A stretch of 64,000 bases of DNA from Bradysia coprophila (lineage: Eukaryota > Arthropoda > Insecta > Diptera > Sciaridae): NCBI RefSeq assembly GCF_014529535.1, contig NW_023503493.1:6914001-6978000 (forward strand), read 5' to 3'. The notes below the pieces were generated by a model. That model was not told the origin of the DNA and searched no databases. It was given only the letters and a program-made list of their open reading frames with translations. The translations under genes were made by a program, and so were the position numbers. The first letter of the stretch is position 1. Every line of letters begins with the position of its first letter. Shown in pieces: positions 14,301-25,641 of this stretch.

Positions 14301-14695
14301 GTACGAAAGCACAGAGATCAAATCGCTTGTGTGAGCAAAACGTCGCACCAGTTACGTTTGCCGTTCAACGAAAGCCCGAATACAAATCCGCATTCAAAGC
14401 CGGCATACCTAATAGCAATTCGTCGGGAACTTGTACAAGCTTCGACAGTGGATGCAGCTCAATGTCGTCGACGAGCTGCTCATCGAAGTCCACGTTGAAA
14501 GTGCCGAAACCGAGAAATCCGTACTCGAAAAAGGACTACGTCATTGACACTCTTGCCCCGCCATTTGCTTGCTGGCGTGGAGGTGCTGGCCAGGGAGGAT
14601 ATCCGGAACATTATCGTTTAGCGAGTGTTTATCAGCATGCTTACAAGCCAGTGGAGCAGAGAAAACGTCCGTTACTTGCAACGGTTTATCAATAG
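5308..14695 (+). CDS. CFAP126: Flattop/CFAP126-like protein with long C-terminal extension
   Basis: Five coding exons join in phase: 5308-5334, 12364-12500, 12572-12692, 13134-13584 and 13644-14695, giving 595 residues. Exon 1 is only nine codons (MATHFSANQ, then GTAAAT), just as the vertebrate protein starts MATNYSANQ before YEKAF. Exon 2 continues YEKEFSPSKLGNW and NDRGHLLPGIAR, and exon 3 gives NPWGNFKGTWDLPDKI. These are the signature blocks of Flattop, a basal-body and axonemal microtubule inner protein needed for motile cilia and sperm flagella. Vertebrate Flattop is about 177 residues; here a further 470 or so residues follow, low in complexity, Ser/Cys-rich near residues 480-540, ending in a conserved-looking block (LAPPFACWRGGAGQGG). 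The exon 3 donor (TTA then GTAAATGC) is the least certain junction, so a separate downstream gene is possible. Intron 1 (7.0 kb) is full of repeats. Confidence 0.85.
5927..6085. repeat. Foldback repeat, about 160 bp
   Basis: The left arm contains AAAAGCCAAATGAAGAAT and the right arm its inverse, ATTCTTCATTTGGCTTTT. The outer ends AAGTTTGTGCC and GGCATAAACTT also pair with one mismatch. It looks like an old MITE. No clear target duplication is seen. Confidence 0.65.
8741..9148. mobile_element. Long-arm foldback MITE with TTAA at both ends
   Basis: Two arms of about 190 bp pair across most of this 408-bp block. The ends read C-TTAA-GAGCGCTCA and TGAGCGCTC-TTAA-G, so TTAA may be a target duplication (as for piggyBac-type elements) with termini GAGCGCTCA, or the TIR may simply include it. 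The interior pairs GGTTTGTGGTCGATAA with TTATCGACCACAAACC. There is no coding capacity. Confidence 0.75.
11868..12050. repeat. 18-bp minisatellite (CACATTCTACCAGGACCA)
   Basis: About eight nearly perfect tandem copies of an 18-bp unit are followed by two or three diverged ones (TTCTGCTCGGTCC, TTCTATTCGTTCC). Because 18 is a multiple of three, all frames stay open and give artefact peptides such as repeated HILPGP. A related 18-bp array lies at 16194-16450. Confidence 0.9.
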
Positions 14696-14900
14696 AATTT
14701 TAAGAGCTTTGTTTGTACTCCTGAAATTCGCTTGGATTACACAGAACTATTCTAACAGATTTGAAGTTAGATTTCTAATGAATGCAGAAGTCACACGATA
14801 CGAATATTTCCCCTTTCTCAATTGCAGTGAATATTTTGCAACTTCATTGTCCAAACGTTCGATCCACAACATAACATTTTGATTGGTTATTTGGATTTTT

Positions 14901-16132
14901 AGACCCGTACGAAGTACTGGGGTCTTATGGGTTTACGCATACGTTTGTAACACGTCGAATTGGACTCCCTGAGTAAGGGGAAACCTATTGTGGTTGTCTA
15001 GAGATGCCAAATCCGCGAAAAAAAAAATGTCCGTCTGTCCGTCTGTCCGTCTGTCTGCACGATAACTTGAGTAAAACGCATCCGATTTTGAAAATTCTTT
15101 TTTTTCCCGTTTGGTAATGTCAAAAGACAGGCTAAGTTCGAAGATGAGTGATTTTGGATCGACCCCTCCCGAGCTGTGGCCCAATAAGTGCTTTACGGTT
15201 TTTCGAAGATATCTCCGGACATTTAAGCGTTAAACTTGTAAGTGATACGTCAAATAAAAGGTATTTACAATACCGATCGACAAAAAAAAAGTTTATGGAA
15301 ATCGGATGACCGACTCGTGAGTTAGACCCCTTGGTGTGGAACAGGCACAGGGCGGCAAGCAGTTTTTGCTTGTAGGTCGGCCACATTTGAACATATTTCG
15401 TCTGTTTTAGCTTTATTAGATAGGTATTGACCGTACCAATCAGGGAAAAAAAAATTATGAAATTATGTTCTCCGGAGCGTGAGCTAGGTCTCTTGGAGTG
15501 AGCTCTTATCTGGCTACTCGGAAGTACAGTGAACGTGGTGTATTTTGACAATATCTCGAGTAAATTTTGACCGAATTTCATGATTTTTTTTTGTTTGAAA
15601 GGTATTAACGAATGTAGAGCGTCGGTACTATTTCCGGTCTCCTAACAAAATGGCTGCCGGCGGCCTTATTGGATTTTAGTAAAATAGAAATATCTTGGGA
15701 AAAATGATACTTAGAGAGTTTCTGTTAACATGGAAATAATTTGTTATGTGTGTGGGGTTTCAGGGATTCCATATACGGACATCTATATATACCTATATAC
15801 AGCTATATTGAGCTATATACAGGCATATAGAGCTATATAATAGCATATATTTATCTGTGAAATGTTTATTTATAGTGAAATATAGTTAAATATAGCGGTA
15901 TATAGCTGTTTAAATAGGAATTTATGAAATTTGTCTTCGTACGGGGCTGTCTATATTGCCTCCGGCAATTTAGTTGTATATGATAACAAGGCAAAGAGTG
16001 GATAATGTAAGTGATTTTAAAGGGAGAATAGTTTTTCAGCAGAGAAGAAAATGAAGTAAGAGAAATGAAGAGTTTCACATTAAAGGCTTTTGATACGAAT
16101 AGGTGTTTCGTACGGGTCGGCGTTAGCTATGT
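14901..16132 (-). mobile_element. 1.2-kb repeated element, copy 2 (subfamily A, inverted)
   Basis: The reverse complement of the element at 2439-3660, with very high identity. In this orientation it opens AGACCCGTACGAAGTAC and closes TTCGTACGGGTCGGCG. The element-internal open frame is longest here without a break (149 codons, minus strand, about 15132-15581), but it lacks any recognisable transposase motif and its codons look like chance. Confidence 0.7.
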
Positions 16133-16193
16133 TTTTTAAACTGAAAGCATGTTCATCGCTTAGTTTTGTCGTCGCTGTCGTTGATAACAGATG

Positions 16194-16450
16194 ACTCTCG
16201 TTCTACTCGGGCCACACGTTCCACTCGGTTCACACGTTCCACTCGGTTCACACGTTCCACTCGGTTGACACGTTCCACTCGGTTCACACGTTCCACTCGG
16301 TTCACACGTTCCACTCGGTTCACACGTTCCCCTCGGTTCACACGTTCCACTCGGTTCACACGTTCCACTCGGTTCACACGTTCCACTCGGTTCACACGTT
16401 CCAAACGGTTCACACGTTCTACTGGATCCACACATTCTATTCGTTTCAAA
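16194..16450. repeat. 18-bp minisatellite (CACACGTTCCACTCGGTT)
   Basis: About thirteen tandem copies of an 18-bp unit related to the one at 11868-12050. The terminal diverged units (ACATTCTATTCGTTTC) also resemble those at the other array. Just before it lies the dispersed motif GTCGTCGCTGTCGTTGATAA. The frames stay open only because the unit is a multiple of three. Confidence 0.9.
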
Positions 16451-16581
16451 TGTGTCATATAAAAATAGCGGTTCTCTTTACATTTCTCATATTAAAAGCA
16501 TAGAAAATGATGTGGAACGATTAAATCTACAGATCCCTAAGCACATAAAAGTTTATTTGAATTATTACATTTATTTTCAAT

Positions 16582-18965
16582 TTAATAGGACACAAATTGT
16601 CGAGAATTTTGTATGAGATTTTGGATAGTTAATTCACAAATGAAAACAATAATCGACAAAAAGTGGATCACAAGTAGAACTAAAAGTGCCCCGATGATGC
16701 TGGAAAACTTAAGGGCAACAGGTTCGTTGGTTTCCATCGGATGATCATAAAAAAATTTGTCCAGTCCAGATTTGTCTCGATAAATGGTCCGGAGCCAATA
16801 CTGCGTGATGCCGTGCTCTTGAAACCTTAACAGCATGATTGAAATTGAGAATCTTGTTCAGTTATACAAATCGTTTTAAAAACACTGACTGTAACGCATA
16901 ATGGCTGAACAGTTCTTTGTACGGTGAAAATTTCTGAAGCGCAAAAACGGAGTAATAGTTAAAAATGCAGGTTTTCCTCATCACTCGGAATGATGACAGT
17001 GACTGTAGCCGGTCGCCCCATTCGTAGAACACCAAATATTTTTGTTCTGAGATAGCGGCAAACACTCCGAATTTTCCACTCATCCAGCCACTTTCAGCAT
17101 CCTTATGATTTTTGAAGTCAACAATCCTTCGATCGAGCTCATGATGGGCTGCATTTGATGATGATCTTAATGAGGAATGTATGTCACTATATGCTCGCGT
17201 ATTCTCTGATCCCCACCACATGTCTAAAGAAATAACTTAATGACTGAGCGTATCGCTTCTGACTTTGAGGAACGCATTTTACCATTTTCGATAAAATCTT
17301 CGACTGTTTGGATAACTTTTGTGTAGCCGGGCTTTGACAAGCGAGAAGTGTAAATGGTCATGTAGCATATACCAATCGAAAAGCAGCCAATTATCCAGCT
17401 AAATCAATGTACCGGCATTGGAACAAAAAATATTTGGATTACTTTTGAACTGTAAGACAACTTACAGTCCTCAGTCCTCACCAATGTGCACAGATATTAC
17501 CTTAGCAACAGAATTTTGATCGAAGTTTTTTGTGTCCGAAGAAGATCAACACCGTGCGATGTCGCAATATTCATTATCTCCAACAACGATCGGCTTAAGT
17601 CCACGTATACAGTCCCCTTCACAATGCCCCCCATCGCACTGACCCACAATAATATTCCCGTAGCAAAAGAGAGCCCAGCAAATGTAAGCCAAACATCGCC
17701 ACTGAATGTCGTATAAATTGCTGTAATTTCACTCAAACGTTTCGGCATTGGTACTATTAACGTATAGCATGAGTGACTGTAATACGATGAAACGTCGTAT
17801 TGATCCTTGAAAACGGACACCCAAATCGAACACATTGATAGGTCGGACGTATGTTTTTGTAAATTGTCAAACATTGTTTCCCACGGCGATATGCCGGTCC
17901 TCGATTCGTCTAGCAATATGTGGTTGATTTTCCAGTTTTTTATCACTTCGTGGACTACGCGATAGTCGATTCCATCGAATCTGAAAATTTGAACTTTCTT
18001 TTAATCGTTGCTGAGCTTTGACTCGTGTGGGCTTCTATATCTCGTCTTCGAATCAGAATACAAAATCCACGCTCGTAGCAGCAAAAATTTGGAAAACTAT
18101 GATTGCGATGCTTTATCTGTGTATCGACTAGAAGGACTTCGGTCCTTCGGTCCTTCGGTGCGGGACACAAACTTCCAACTCGTCAAAAATAAAAATGTCC
18201 TAACAACGACATAATCTACTACTTCTCCGATAATTACCTTAAATTTTCCTCATCCGCATAGATGACGTAAGGGGAGCAATTGAAGAAGCTAAGTCGCAAT
18301 TCATTTTCCTTATTATCCCTGTTCACAATCGGATGAATCAAATTTGATACCACATTCCCCCCAGCTACAATTTCTTGCGATAAAAAATCGCGCAGCTTCA
18401 TTTTTCCAGTGTCGACATCCACTTCATACACATAACCGAACAGAGCATTAGCGTAAAAAAACTTGGATAATTCACTCAACATGCGTGATGGTCCAGATTG
18501 AACGTGTTCATCAACCAAAACGAAATACAACTTGCTGTATGGCATAAATGTTAACGATGTAGCATTATTCTTTGTGTCGTTCAGCACAGCTTGCAACGAT
18601 AACCGATCTTTTAAAATGAACAAGAAATTTTCGCAAAATTTTGTCGAATTTTTGTACATTGCGTTTGACAACGATTCCTCCTCGTGAATGTTTCGATGTA
18701 ACAACCATTGCAGGGATCGTATGTAGAATGTTACATTTTCCGAATTCTCCACTATCCTTTTATTGCACTCAATCGAATTGAATTCATAGCCGAAAACAAA
18801 CTGGACACAGCGCTGAGTGTTAAGAAAATCCATTGAAGACAAAATTACATCGCAATCAAATGATGGATCATAATTGTCGAGAACTACGGTAATTTGTCTC
18901 GATGCAAGTGTGTACCCAATTGCCGATTGGACAATGATCAATGCGATTGCTAATTTGTGGTTCAT
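16582..18965 (-). CDS. Divergent ionotropic receptor (IR family)
   Basis: Five exons on the minus strand (18965-18238, 17980-17501, 17398-17283, 17223-16923, 16852-16582) give 631 residues. A signal peptide (MNHKLAIALIIVQSAIG) leads a large extracellular part rich in N-glycosylation sites. Next come a ligand-binding lobe starting near FDGIDYRVVHEVI (about residue 244), a membrane segment at about 340-360, another at about 397-419 ending CYMTIYTSRL, the S2 lobe, and a last membrane helix at about 592-615. The last-exon pattern FSPFS...LLRFQEHGITQYW is typical of insect IRs just before the final helix, and it fixes the fourth intron (16853-16922). The classical SYTANLAAF channel motif is absent, so this belongs to the fast-evolving 'divergent' IRs, usually gustatory or olfactory. 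The ligand cannot be told. A poly(A) signal (AATAAA, minus strand) lies about 10 bases after the stop. Confidence 0.88.
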
Positions 18966-21728
18966 TTTTTGTATACTGGAGACAATGTATTCAGAGGAGA
19001 ACCAAATTCGTTCAAAACAAACTGGCGACTAAAGGCTAAAATTGAATGGAAATTCATAAAAATTATAGTGGGGAAATTTTTAATGTTATAGTCCACTCCA
19101 ACTTTCGTCAGAACGATGTAATAACTGGTTTTATCGCAGACACGGGTCTATTCGTCGACATCGATATTCACATCAATTTTTTATTGAACAATTTTGTTCA
19201 CTGCAATGCAAGGGCATTTGTTGAGATAATTTGGAAAAACTAACATATCGGAAGTTAGAGCTTTTTTTAAAAAAAATGTTTTGAAGTAACTTTGGAAGTT
19301 TTGGAAATGGATTTCTGAAAATAGTCCCTGCTTCAACGTTTTTCGAATGGGGGAATTAATGAAATGCTTTCAGTTCTGACTGAATTATCGAAGGAGAGTG
19401 ATGAAAAATTTACGATCTTTTGCCGCTCAAAAATGTGAAAAACGAAATTTATCAATTTTTTTTTAGAAACGAAATGAAATTAAATTCTAAGAAAAGTTGT
19501 CTAAATTATGTTTGCTTGTGAATTTTATTTTTAAGCGACCAATAAATTCCTACTTGGATTTCTTGTGATAGAAATGAACGTAGAGTTGCGAGCGGAGCGA
19601 GAGATTTTTTTTGGTTCACCAGCTCGACTTAGTGAAAAATGATCTCAACATATTACCCGATTTTCCGGTTAACAAACGTTTTTCTTTGTAATTTGTCTCC
19701 CGCGTGGCTTATCGCTTGCAACTCATTTAATACCCGAATTCTTTTGAAAACAGTCCTACCAGACGTGCCCATAGAAGGCAAAACTATTTTTATTAAAAAT
19801 CCTCAATCCTCAACAGCGGAAGCTGATCGAAAACAGGAAACATGCACTTTTCTAAAGATGTATCGCCAGATACATGTCATTGAAAAGGTAATTGTGAACA
19901 GAAATTTGTTACTTAAAACAGTTTTAAATTTGTTGATGTTCGCTGATATCGCAAACGTAAGTCAGCAGCTTTTACTGCCACAGAAAAAATATTTTTTGAT
20001 AAAATTTTGACAATGCCAGGAAATATTCGAGTAGATTAACTGAGTCTCCGATTTATACTTCAAACTTTGAAGTTCAAAGGGACATTCATCATGTCACAAC
20101 CCATGCATGTTTGGTGTCATTGGAAAGCTAAGACCAGTAGCAACAGCCTTTGATGTTTTTGTTATTTTTTTGTATGCATAGTAACCATCAGATGTTCACC
20201 GGTGTAGTCAAATTTTAAGCATTTTTCCAGCCGTTCGTATCTCAGTTCAAATAAAGTTTAAACCAAATAAGACCTCATTTGTCCCGAAAGTGCATGTGTG
20301 GTAATGGGGCTATGGCCTAGAAACATGAATGATTAGCAAACCACAAGTGTCATACGTTTATAAAGATAAATAAGAAGTGAAATATATTATTGAGTAAACA
20401 ATATATTATTTACTAAACATGGAAATGCAACGTTAATGTAGGAAATGTATTGCAACGTTACACTTTCATATGTATGACTTATTATATAAGCGAAATATGT
20501 GAATCTAGTTTTTAGTTCTTAATCAGACTGAATTAAGATAACATCAAATACAGTTTGTATTTTTAACTCAACACAGGACTAGGTTTATCCTAGTTCCCAC
20601 ACATGCAATTACCTTTGTAATGCCACTTCACACGACCTTGTACGTTTCATATATATGGAGATACCTCCACAAGAAAAAGAAATGTTTTCAGTATTCGATC
20701 AGTTAATACCACTGGATAAGAGTTGAGTACTTTAAAAAAAATAGTTGTGGCTTCTATGGATTATTACCTATCTAGGCACATATAAATGCGTCCGATTTCA
20801 AGAGGACCGTTGTTAAACGAATTCCATTTATACAGAAAAAAATGACGTTAATCGATAATAACTGAGCAAGAACACTGTATCAAAACCCAGATCTAAATCT
20901 CACTTTGATTGGTGTACATTTTGCTTGTGTACTTTAGTCTTACTTTCTCAGCGCCCCTAATTTTCCCAGCGCCCGGGCCCGGCCCGCTTGGCCCGCCTTA
21001 TAATCCGGCTCTGTCAATGACCTAAAATCAACAAGTAAAGCCAATTCACTTACGCACAGCTGAGCATCAGAGAAGGATACATTTAACCAATGATTGATTC
21101 ACTGAAAAAAAATCAAAAATCTGCCATCAAACTGATTTCAAATTGTAACCACGTCTTACGAGGGTTGCTTTTTACATTTGTAGCCTCGGGTACTTCTAGT
21201 GACAATGACAACAATAAAATGTCTTTTCGTCTAGTAACAGGATGCCTACTCCCAGAGGTCCATCCAATTTTCATACAAAATGGATATTTTCAGCCCAGCC
21301 AAACTGTTTGATTTTTGGAGCCAAATTTAGTACCATTTGGAAGCTTGCCGTGGCAAATCCACCAAGACACCAAGAATCAAAGAAATACCACATTCCAATG
21401 GTGGTAATATGAAAATTTTACTCAAAATTCCCATACAATAGGACTTCTAGGAGAATGGCTCCAGTGACAAGAAGAAAGGACATTTTATTGTTTTCATTGT
21501 GGTAAAGTTGTCTGCTAGCACATTGTTTTCATGTTAAAACAACTGAAGTAAAAGATTTGATTTCAGTCTGTCCAATACTCTACCTAGCAAACAAACTCTC
21601 AGCTCTCTATGTCAAATGTAAATTATAAAGACAACTTGATTCTTTGACCACCTTAATAAAAGTAGTTTGGTTGCTAGAGAGGGTATTGGTCTGTCATATT
21701 AAAGGTTGTATCCCTATAGAGCCTTTGG
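18966..21728. other. Intergenic with repeat relics
   Basis: No gene is recognised. The 123-codon open frame at 19639-20010 shows no known family. 20600-20850 shares blocks (CTAGGCACATATAAA, AATGCGTCCGATTTC) with 34730-35150, so both belong to one dispersed repeat. 20958-21014 contains TTATAATCCGGCTCTG after a run of GGCCCG, which looks like one end of a lost hAT-type element (the inverse reads CAGAGCCGGATTATAA). Confidence 0.5.
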
Positions 21729-22769
21729 CAGGGAGCCCACTCCTCCTTGATCCCTTAAATCTCCTTGATTTTCAAAAATCCTCCTGAAACCTCCTTAATC
21801 TCCTCAAACTCCTTATTTTTAGTTTCACTTTAGTTAAAACAACTAAGTGAAACAACATTTTAATTCTGACTGTGGAACCATTCTTATGCAAAACCGTTCC
21901 TCGCTCACTTCACCAAAAAAAAGCTTATGAAACCTAAATAATTCAACAAATGAGATCGAGAGTGCTAAAAATATCCCTTTATGAAATAAAGGTAACTTGC
22001 AAAACCTTATTGTTTCAATTGTTATTTTCATCGATTGTGTTGATGCTGATGGCAACTTAATCATTTATTGTCAATCAATTGTTAACTTTCGTCTGGTGTG
22101 TATCGTGTTTGAGGAAAGTTTGGCCATCCGGTTAAGTTAGCCCATGCGTATTTATCCCTCAGTCAGGGTAATGCTGATCCTGAACGAGGATTTAGTATAA
22201 ATAAATTTGTGTTAAACAATCGGGTAGCAGCTCTTAGACTCTTAGAAGAAACGGTTGCGGCTATTCGGATAGTTAAGGATACTTTGGCTTTCTACGATAA
22301 AGTGAAAGATTTTCCAATTACTCGAAAATTGTTAGACCTCTGCACGTCGGCTCGTAAAAGATATTTTTTACATTTAGATGTAGAAAAAGAGCGAAAGGCG
22401 TTATTAGCAAAATCGAAATAATACGAGTCAGATAAAAACGAAAAGCACAAGAAGGAAGCGTCAAATTTGTCCAAAATTCAAAGCATTGAAGCTGAAACAG
22501 CAGAGGAGACTTTAAAGTTAATAGTCGCCGAAAAGTTAATTGATGCTGGTAATAACATTTCGTCAGCTGTAGTTAGCGAACGTAAATTAGATAAATGATC
22601 AGTGGCATCAAATTCGAATTTGGAATCATATTCAGAATGAGAAACACCGAAAAATCTACTTCATCAATCCAAAATCTCATATTTTAAGACTCCTGAAATG
22701 CTCCTTAAATTATCGAAATATCCTCCTTTATTCCTTAAAAAGGAAGCCGAATTTTGAGTGGGCTCCTTG
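21729..22769 (+). mobile_element. Degenerate hAT DNA transposon
   Basis: The ends CAGGGAGCCCACTC and GAGTGGGCTCCTTG are inverse of each other with one mismatch. CTTTGG is repeated just outside both ends, consistent with an eroded 8-bp target duplication. Inside, on the plus strand, 22150-22597 encodes a C-terminal remnant GNADPERGFSINK followed by VLNNRVAALRLLEETV, resembling the hAT dimerisation region of transposase-derived proteins. An in-frame stop falls at 22419-22421, after which the same frame goes on to 22597. CTCCTT repeats fill both subterminal regions. The element is internally deleted and cannot encode a full transposase. Confidence 0.7.
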
Positions 22770-24531
22770 CTTTGGTCATATGCAATTCAAAACAAGTAAT
22801 TGTCTACAGCACGTCGGTTGCTCCAATGATGAACATAACTTCACATTTTGAATTCTTACCATGGACTATTTGGTGAGAAAGTAAGAAGCAAATCTCTACC
22901 GACCAAAGTAAAACGATTTTTCTTGATATTTTCCAAAAATTTATTTTTAATTATTGTGCCATCGTCATCCCTTCAGTTCGACACTGGAATATAACTAATT
23001 TAAAGAAAAATATAAAACAATTTCAATCTCATTTAATAAAAAAATGCGACCTTTAAGGATTGTGTGCCAGCTATAAATACCCGAAATTTGTCGATGTTGA
23101 ATAAATCATCATTTCATTTAAAGTATGCTTGAAATGAAATTGTGGCATAAAGTGTACAATTCAGCTTATTAATTGTTCTGTCGAGACATTATCATCCTTT
23201 CGAGGAAGTTCATAGATTTCGTAACGCTAAATTTTAAAATTTATTTCCATTATTTTCCTTTAGATACTTTTCCTATACGTAGAAACGTGTAACATAACCC
23301 CCTGATGAATTCCTTCCCCTGGTGCTGCGTTACGTAATTGTTGAACAGTCCCTTTTGTAAAAATGTCGTAACAAAAACTCAGAGTAATGAGCGGATTCAC
23401 TGCCTGCCTTTCATAAAATTTCTTGAAATCGAAAAAATCAAGAAAATTCGAGAAAACAATTCACATTTTGTGGATGTTCTCGATTTTCTTGAATTACTCA
23501 AATTTGAGAAAATCAAAAAAATTGGAAAATTATCGAAATTTTCTTCATTAAATGAATTTCTTTTACTTTTCAATTGCAGGCAGTGATCGGATTGGGTCGA
23601 TCCACTTCTGACGCGGTTTATTCTAACGCGTAGTAATCAAAACTGGTCCGGCGGAAGTTTAATCATAATCACCCTTTCCTAACTGTTGCTATACAAGAAA
23701 GAGCTTCAGATGTGTGTTTCATGAAGCGGGAAAGATATGGGTCGACCCATTTCAATCAGAGTTGAGTATTCAATATTAGTTTGGAAGCTAACTAGAATCT
23801 AGGACCTCATATTACACTATTATTAGTTATAACAATCCTGTTTGGATATTGGCTGTCTTTCATCGAAGCGACTCTAAAACCTATTTTTGTCCTATCAATA
23901 CCGTTGAAAATAAGCCCTCAGATTATTTACAATAGCTATTTGTTCAACGAGAGAAAAAAGTTCAAAATTGCATTTCGAATGCGTTGTTAGAGCGTCGCAA
24001 GGGCCACAAGTCACCCGAGAAAATGCAACTCCCAACTTTTTCTCGAGTTAAAGAAAATGTTTTTCATAACAAAGGCTTCCTCCCAAGATTCGTTTCAGTT
24101 TTCAACAGACTTTGCGAATTTTCGAAAAATTCTTTTCAAGAATTTCTGTTCTCTGTCCATGGTGTTTCTTATTGGAATTTTTAAGGATTCTTATTCGAAA
24201 GAGGATATTGTTGTTGTAGATTGAATTCAATGACAAAAGGCGAATGAAAACAACACACTGCACACCAAGAACCGACGCACTAGTCAGAATTTCTCTTACA
24301 AATAATTAAGTTTAAGTTTTTAATGTTGGCATCAGCGGTACAATGTTCCATACAAAATTTGACCGCTAAAAATCTCCGATCTGGTTTGCAGTGCGTTGTT
24401 GAAAATCAAGAACTTGTGATTTAATGTCAACAAACAAGTTAAATCAACTGGTGTGAGATGTGATTTTGATAATCAACAATGTTTACAATGTTTTACATAC
24501 ATAACAAAGTGTACGCCACCTCCACTCACAA
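22770..24531. other. Intergenic
   Basis: Only the MITE at 23398-23585 is recognised. Two short open frames (23984-24184 and 24453-24650) have no recognisable product; the second overlaps a tRNA gene. Confidence 0.5.
23398..23585. mobile_element. Second hAT-type MITE
   Basis: A 188-bp element with ends CACTGCCTGC and GCAGGCAGTG and an AT-rich interior of GAAAAT-like steps. It is flanked by AGCGGATT (23390-23397) and ATCGGATT (23586-23593), an 8-bp target duplication with one change. Its ends differ from those of the MITE at 3826, so it is another family. Confidence 0.8.
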
Positions 24532-24613
24532 GCAGTCTTGGCCGAGTGGTTAAGGCGTCTGACTCGAAATCAGATTCCCTCTGGGAGCGAAGGTTCGAAT
24601 CCTTCAGGCTGCG
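24532..24613 (+). tRNA. tRNA-Ser (CGA)
   Basis: An 82-base cloverleaf. The acceptor arms GCAGTCT and AGGCTGC pair with one T-G, the anticodon loop CTCGAAA sits on the stem TCTGA/TCAGA (CGA at 24565-24567), a long variable arm marks a class II tRNA, and the T loop is TTCGAAT. A run of T residues follows within 5 bases as Pol III terminator. It lies downstream of the CLPTM1L 3' end. Confidence 0.95.
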
Positions 24614-25641
24614 AATTTTTTTTTCTTTTTTTTATTTCATTTGCCAGTAATGTACATGTTGTCGAAACGTTTATGGTTGATTTACTGAGGCTGGAATGTG
24701 GATTCAGAGTCGGGATATCGAAAACTTCTCATGAAAGTGATAGAGAAGATCGAGATCAGTATTGTTGATGAATTCGTCAATTCTTAACGAGTAAACGGTG
24801 TCATTACAAACAACACACACTCCACGGGGATTAATCAATTGTGAATTTACCGTAGAGTGTGTTTGTATTGATACTATTTCTTGAGGAGGGGTTGGTTACT
24901 CTCAAAGTTGTTGTGACACTAATCACCTTGCTAATCACCAACGAAGTATTTGCATCACAATTACCTTTTTACGCGGTAATTCCATGTCAATTTCTCCTGA
25001 CGTGAGACACCAATTACACCAGCGAGTGGTCCCTCGATTAAGATTAGAAATTTCAATTCATTACATGAGTTTGTTGGGTGAAGTGATTATATTGGGGAAA
25101 AATACGACATTTGCGCTGAAATGACGAATCTCGTTAAATTAGCCGAGTTTACTCTTTACGAAAGTGGTCGGTTTTTTATGTATCTGAAACGCTTTCAAAC
25201 GGACCAAAATTGATTTTCCTAAAACTTTGAGTGCATGTCGGAGTGATTCAATTCACTCTTGGAGTTGGAATTTAATACTTTCTCAACTCGCTTAACAAAT
25301 CATTCATTTATACCTTTCGTACAACATCATTTATACGACATTTTGCTGTCCTAATTAATTCTGTTCTTAAACATTAAACGAAACTTAAATCAAAGTTTTT
25401 AATTGTAACAATGGAAATTTCACAATTTCGTCATCAATTAAGTAATTCAATTAACTTAGCTTAATATCATGCAGGTTTAATCATCGTTCTCCAATTGTAG
25501 CATTGGGTGTAACGTGTCTGGAAATTGTAACAAAAAAATTCTTTATTCTCTGAAGACTTTCCCGCGCATAATAGCCCTTTACTACAACATTTGAACGATT
25601 TTCATTGCACCAAAAATTTCATAGAACTTTCACACGCGATT
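24614..25641. other. Intergenic, downstream of CLPTM1L
   Basis: AT-rich; nothing recognised beyond the Pol III T-run and the probable 3' UTR of CLPTM1L at its right end. Confidence 0.5.

Noticed and set aside
16153-16462. Open frames with RVERVN, CEPSGT and RSTRFT repeats
   Set aside because: Again an 18-bp minisatellite read in three frames; not coding.
19639-20010. 123-codon plus-strand frame as a gene
   Set aside because: No recognisable domain; codons look like AT-rich chance reading.
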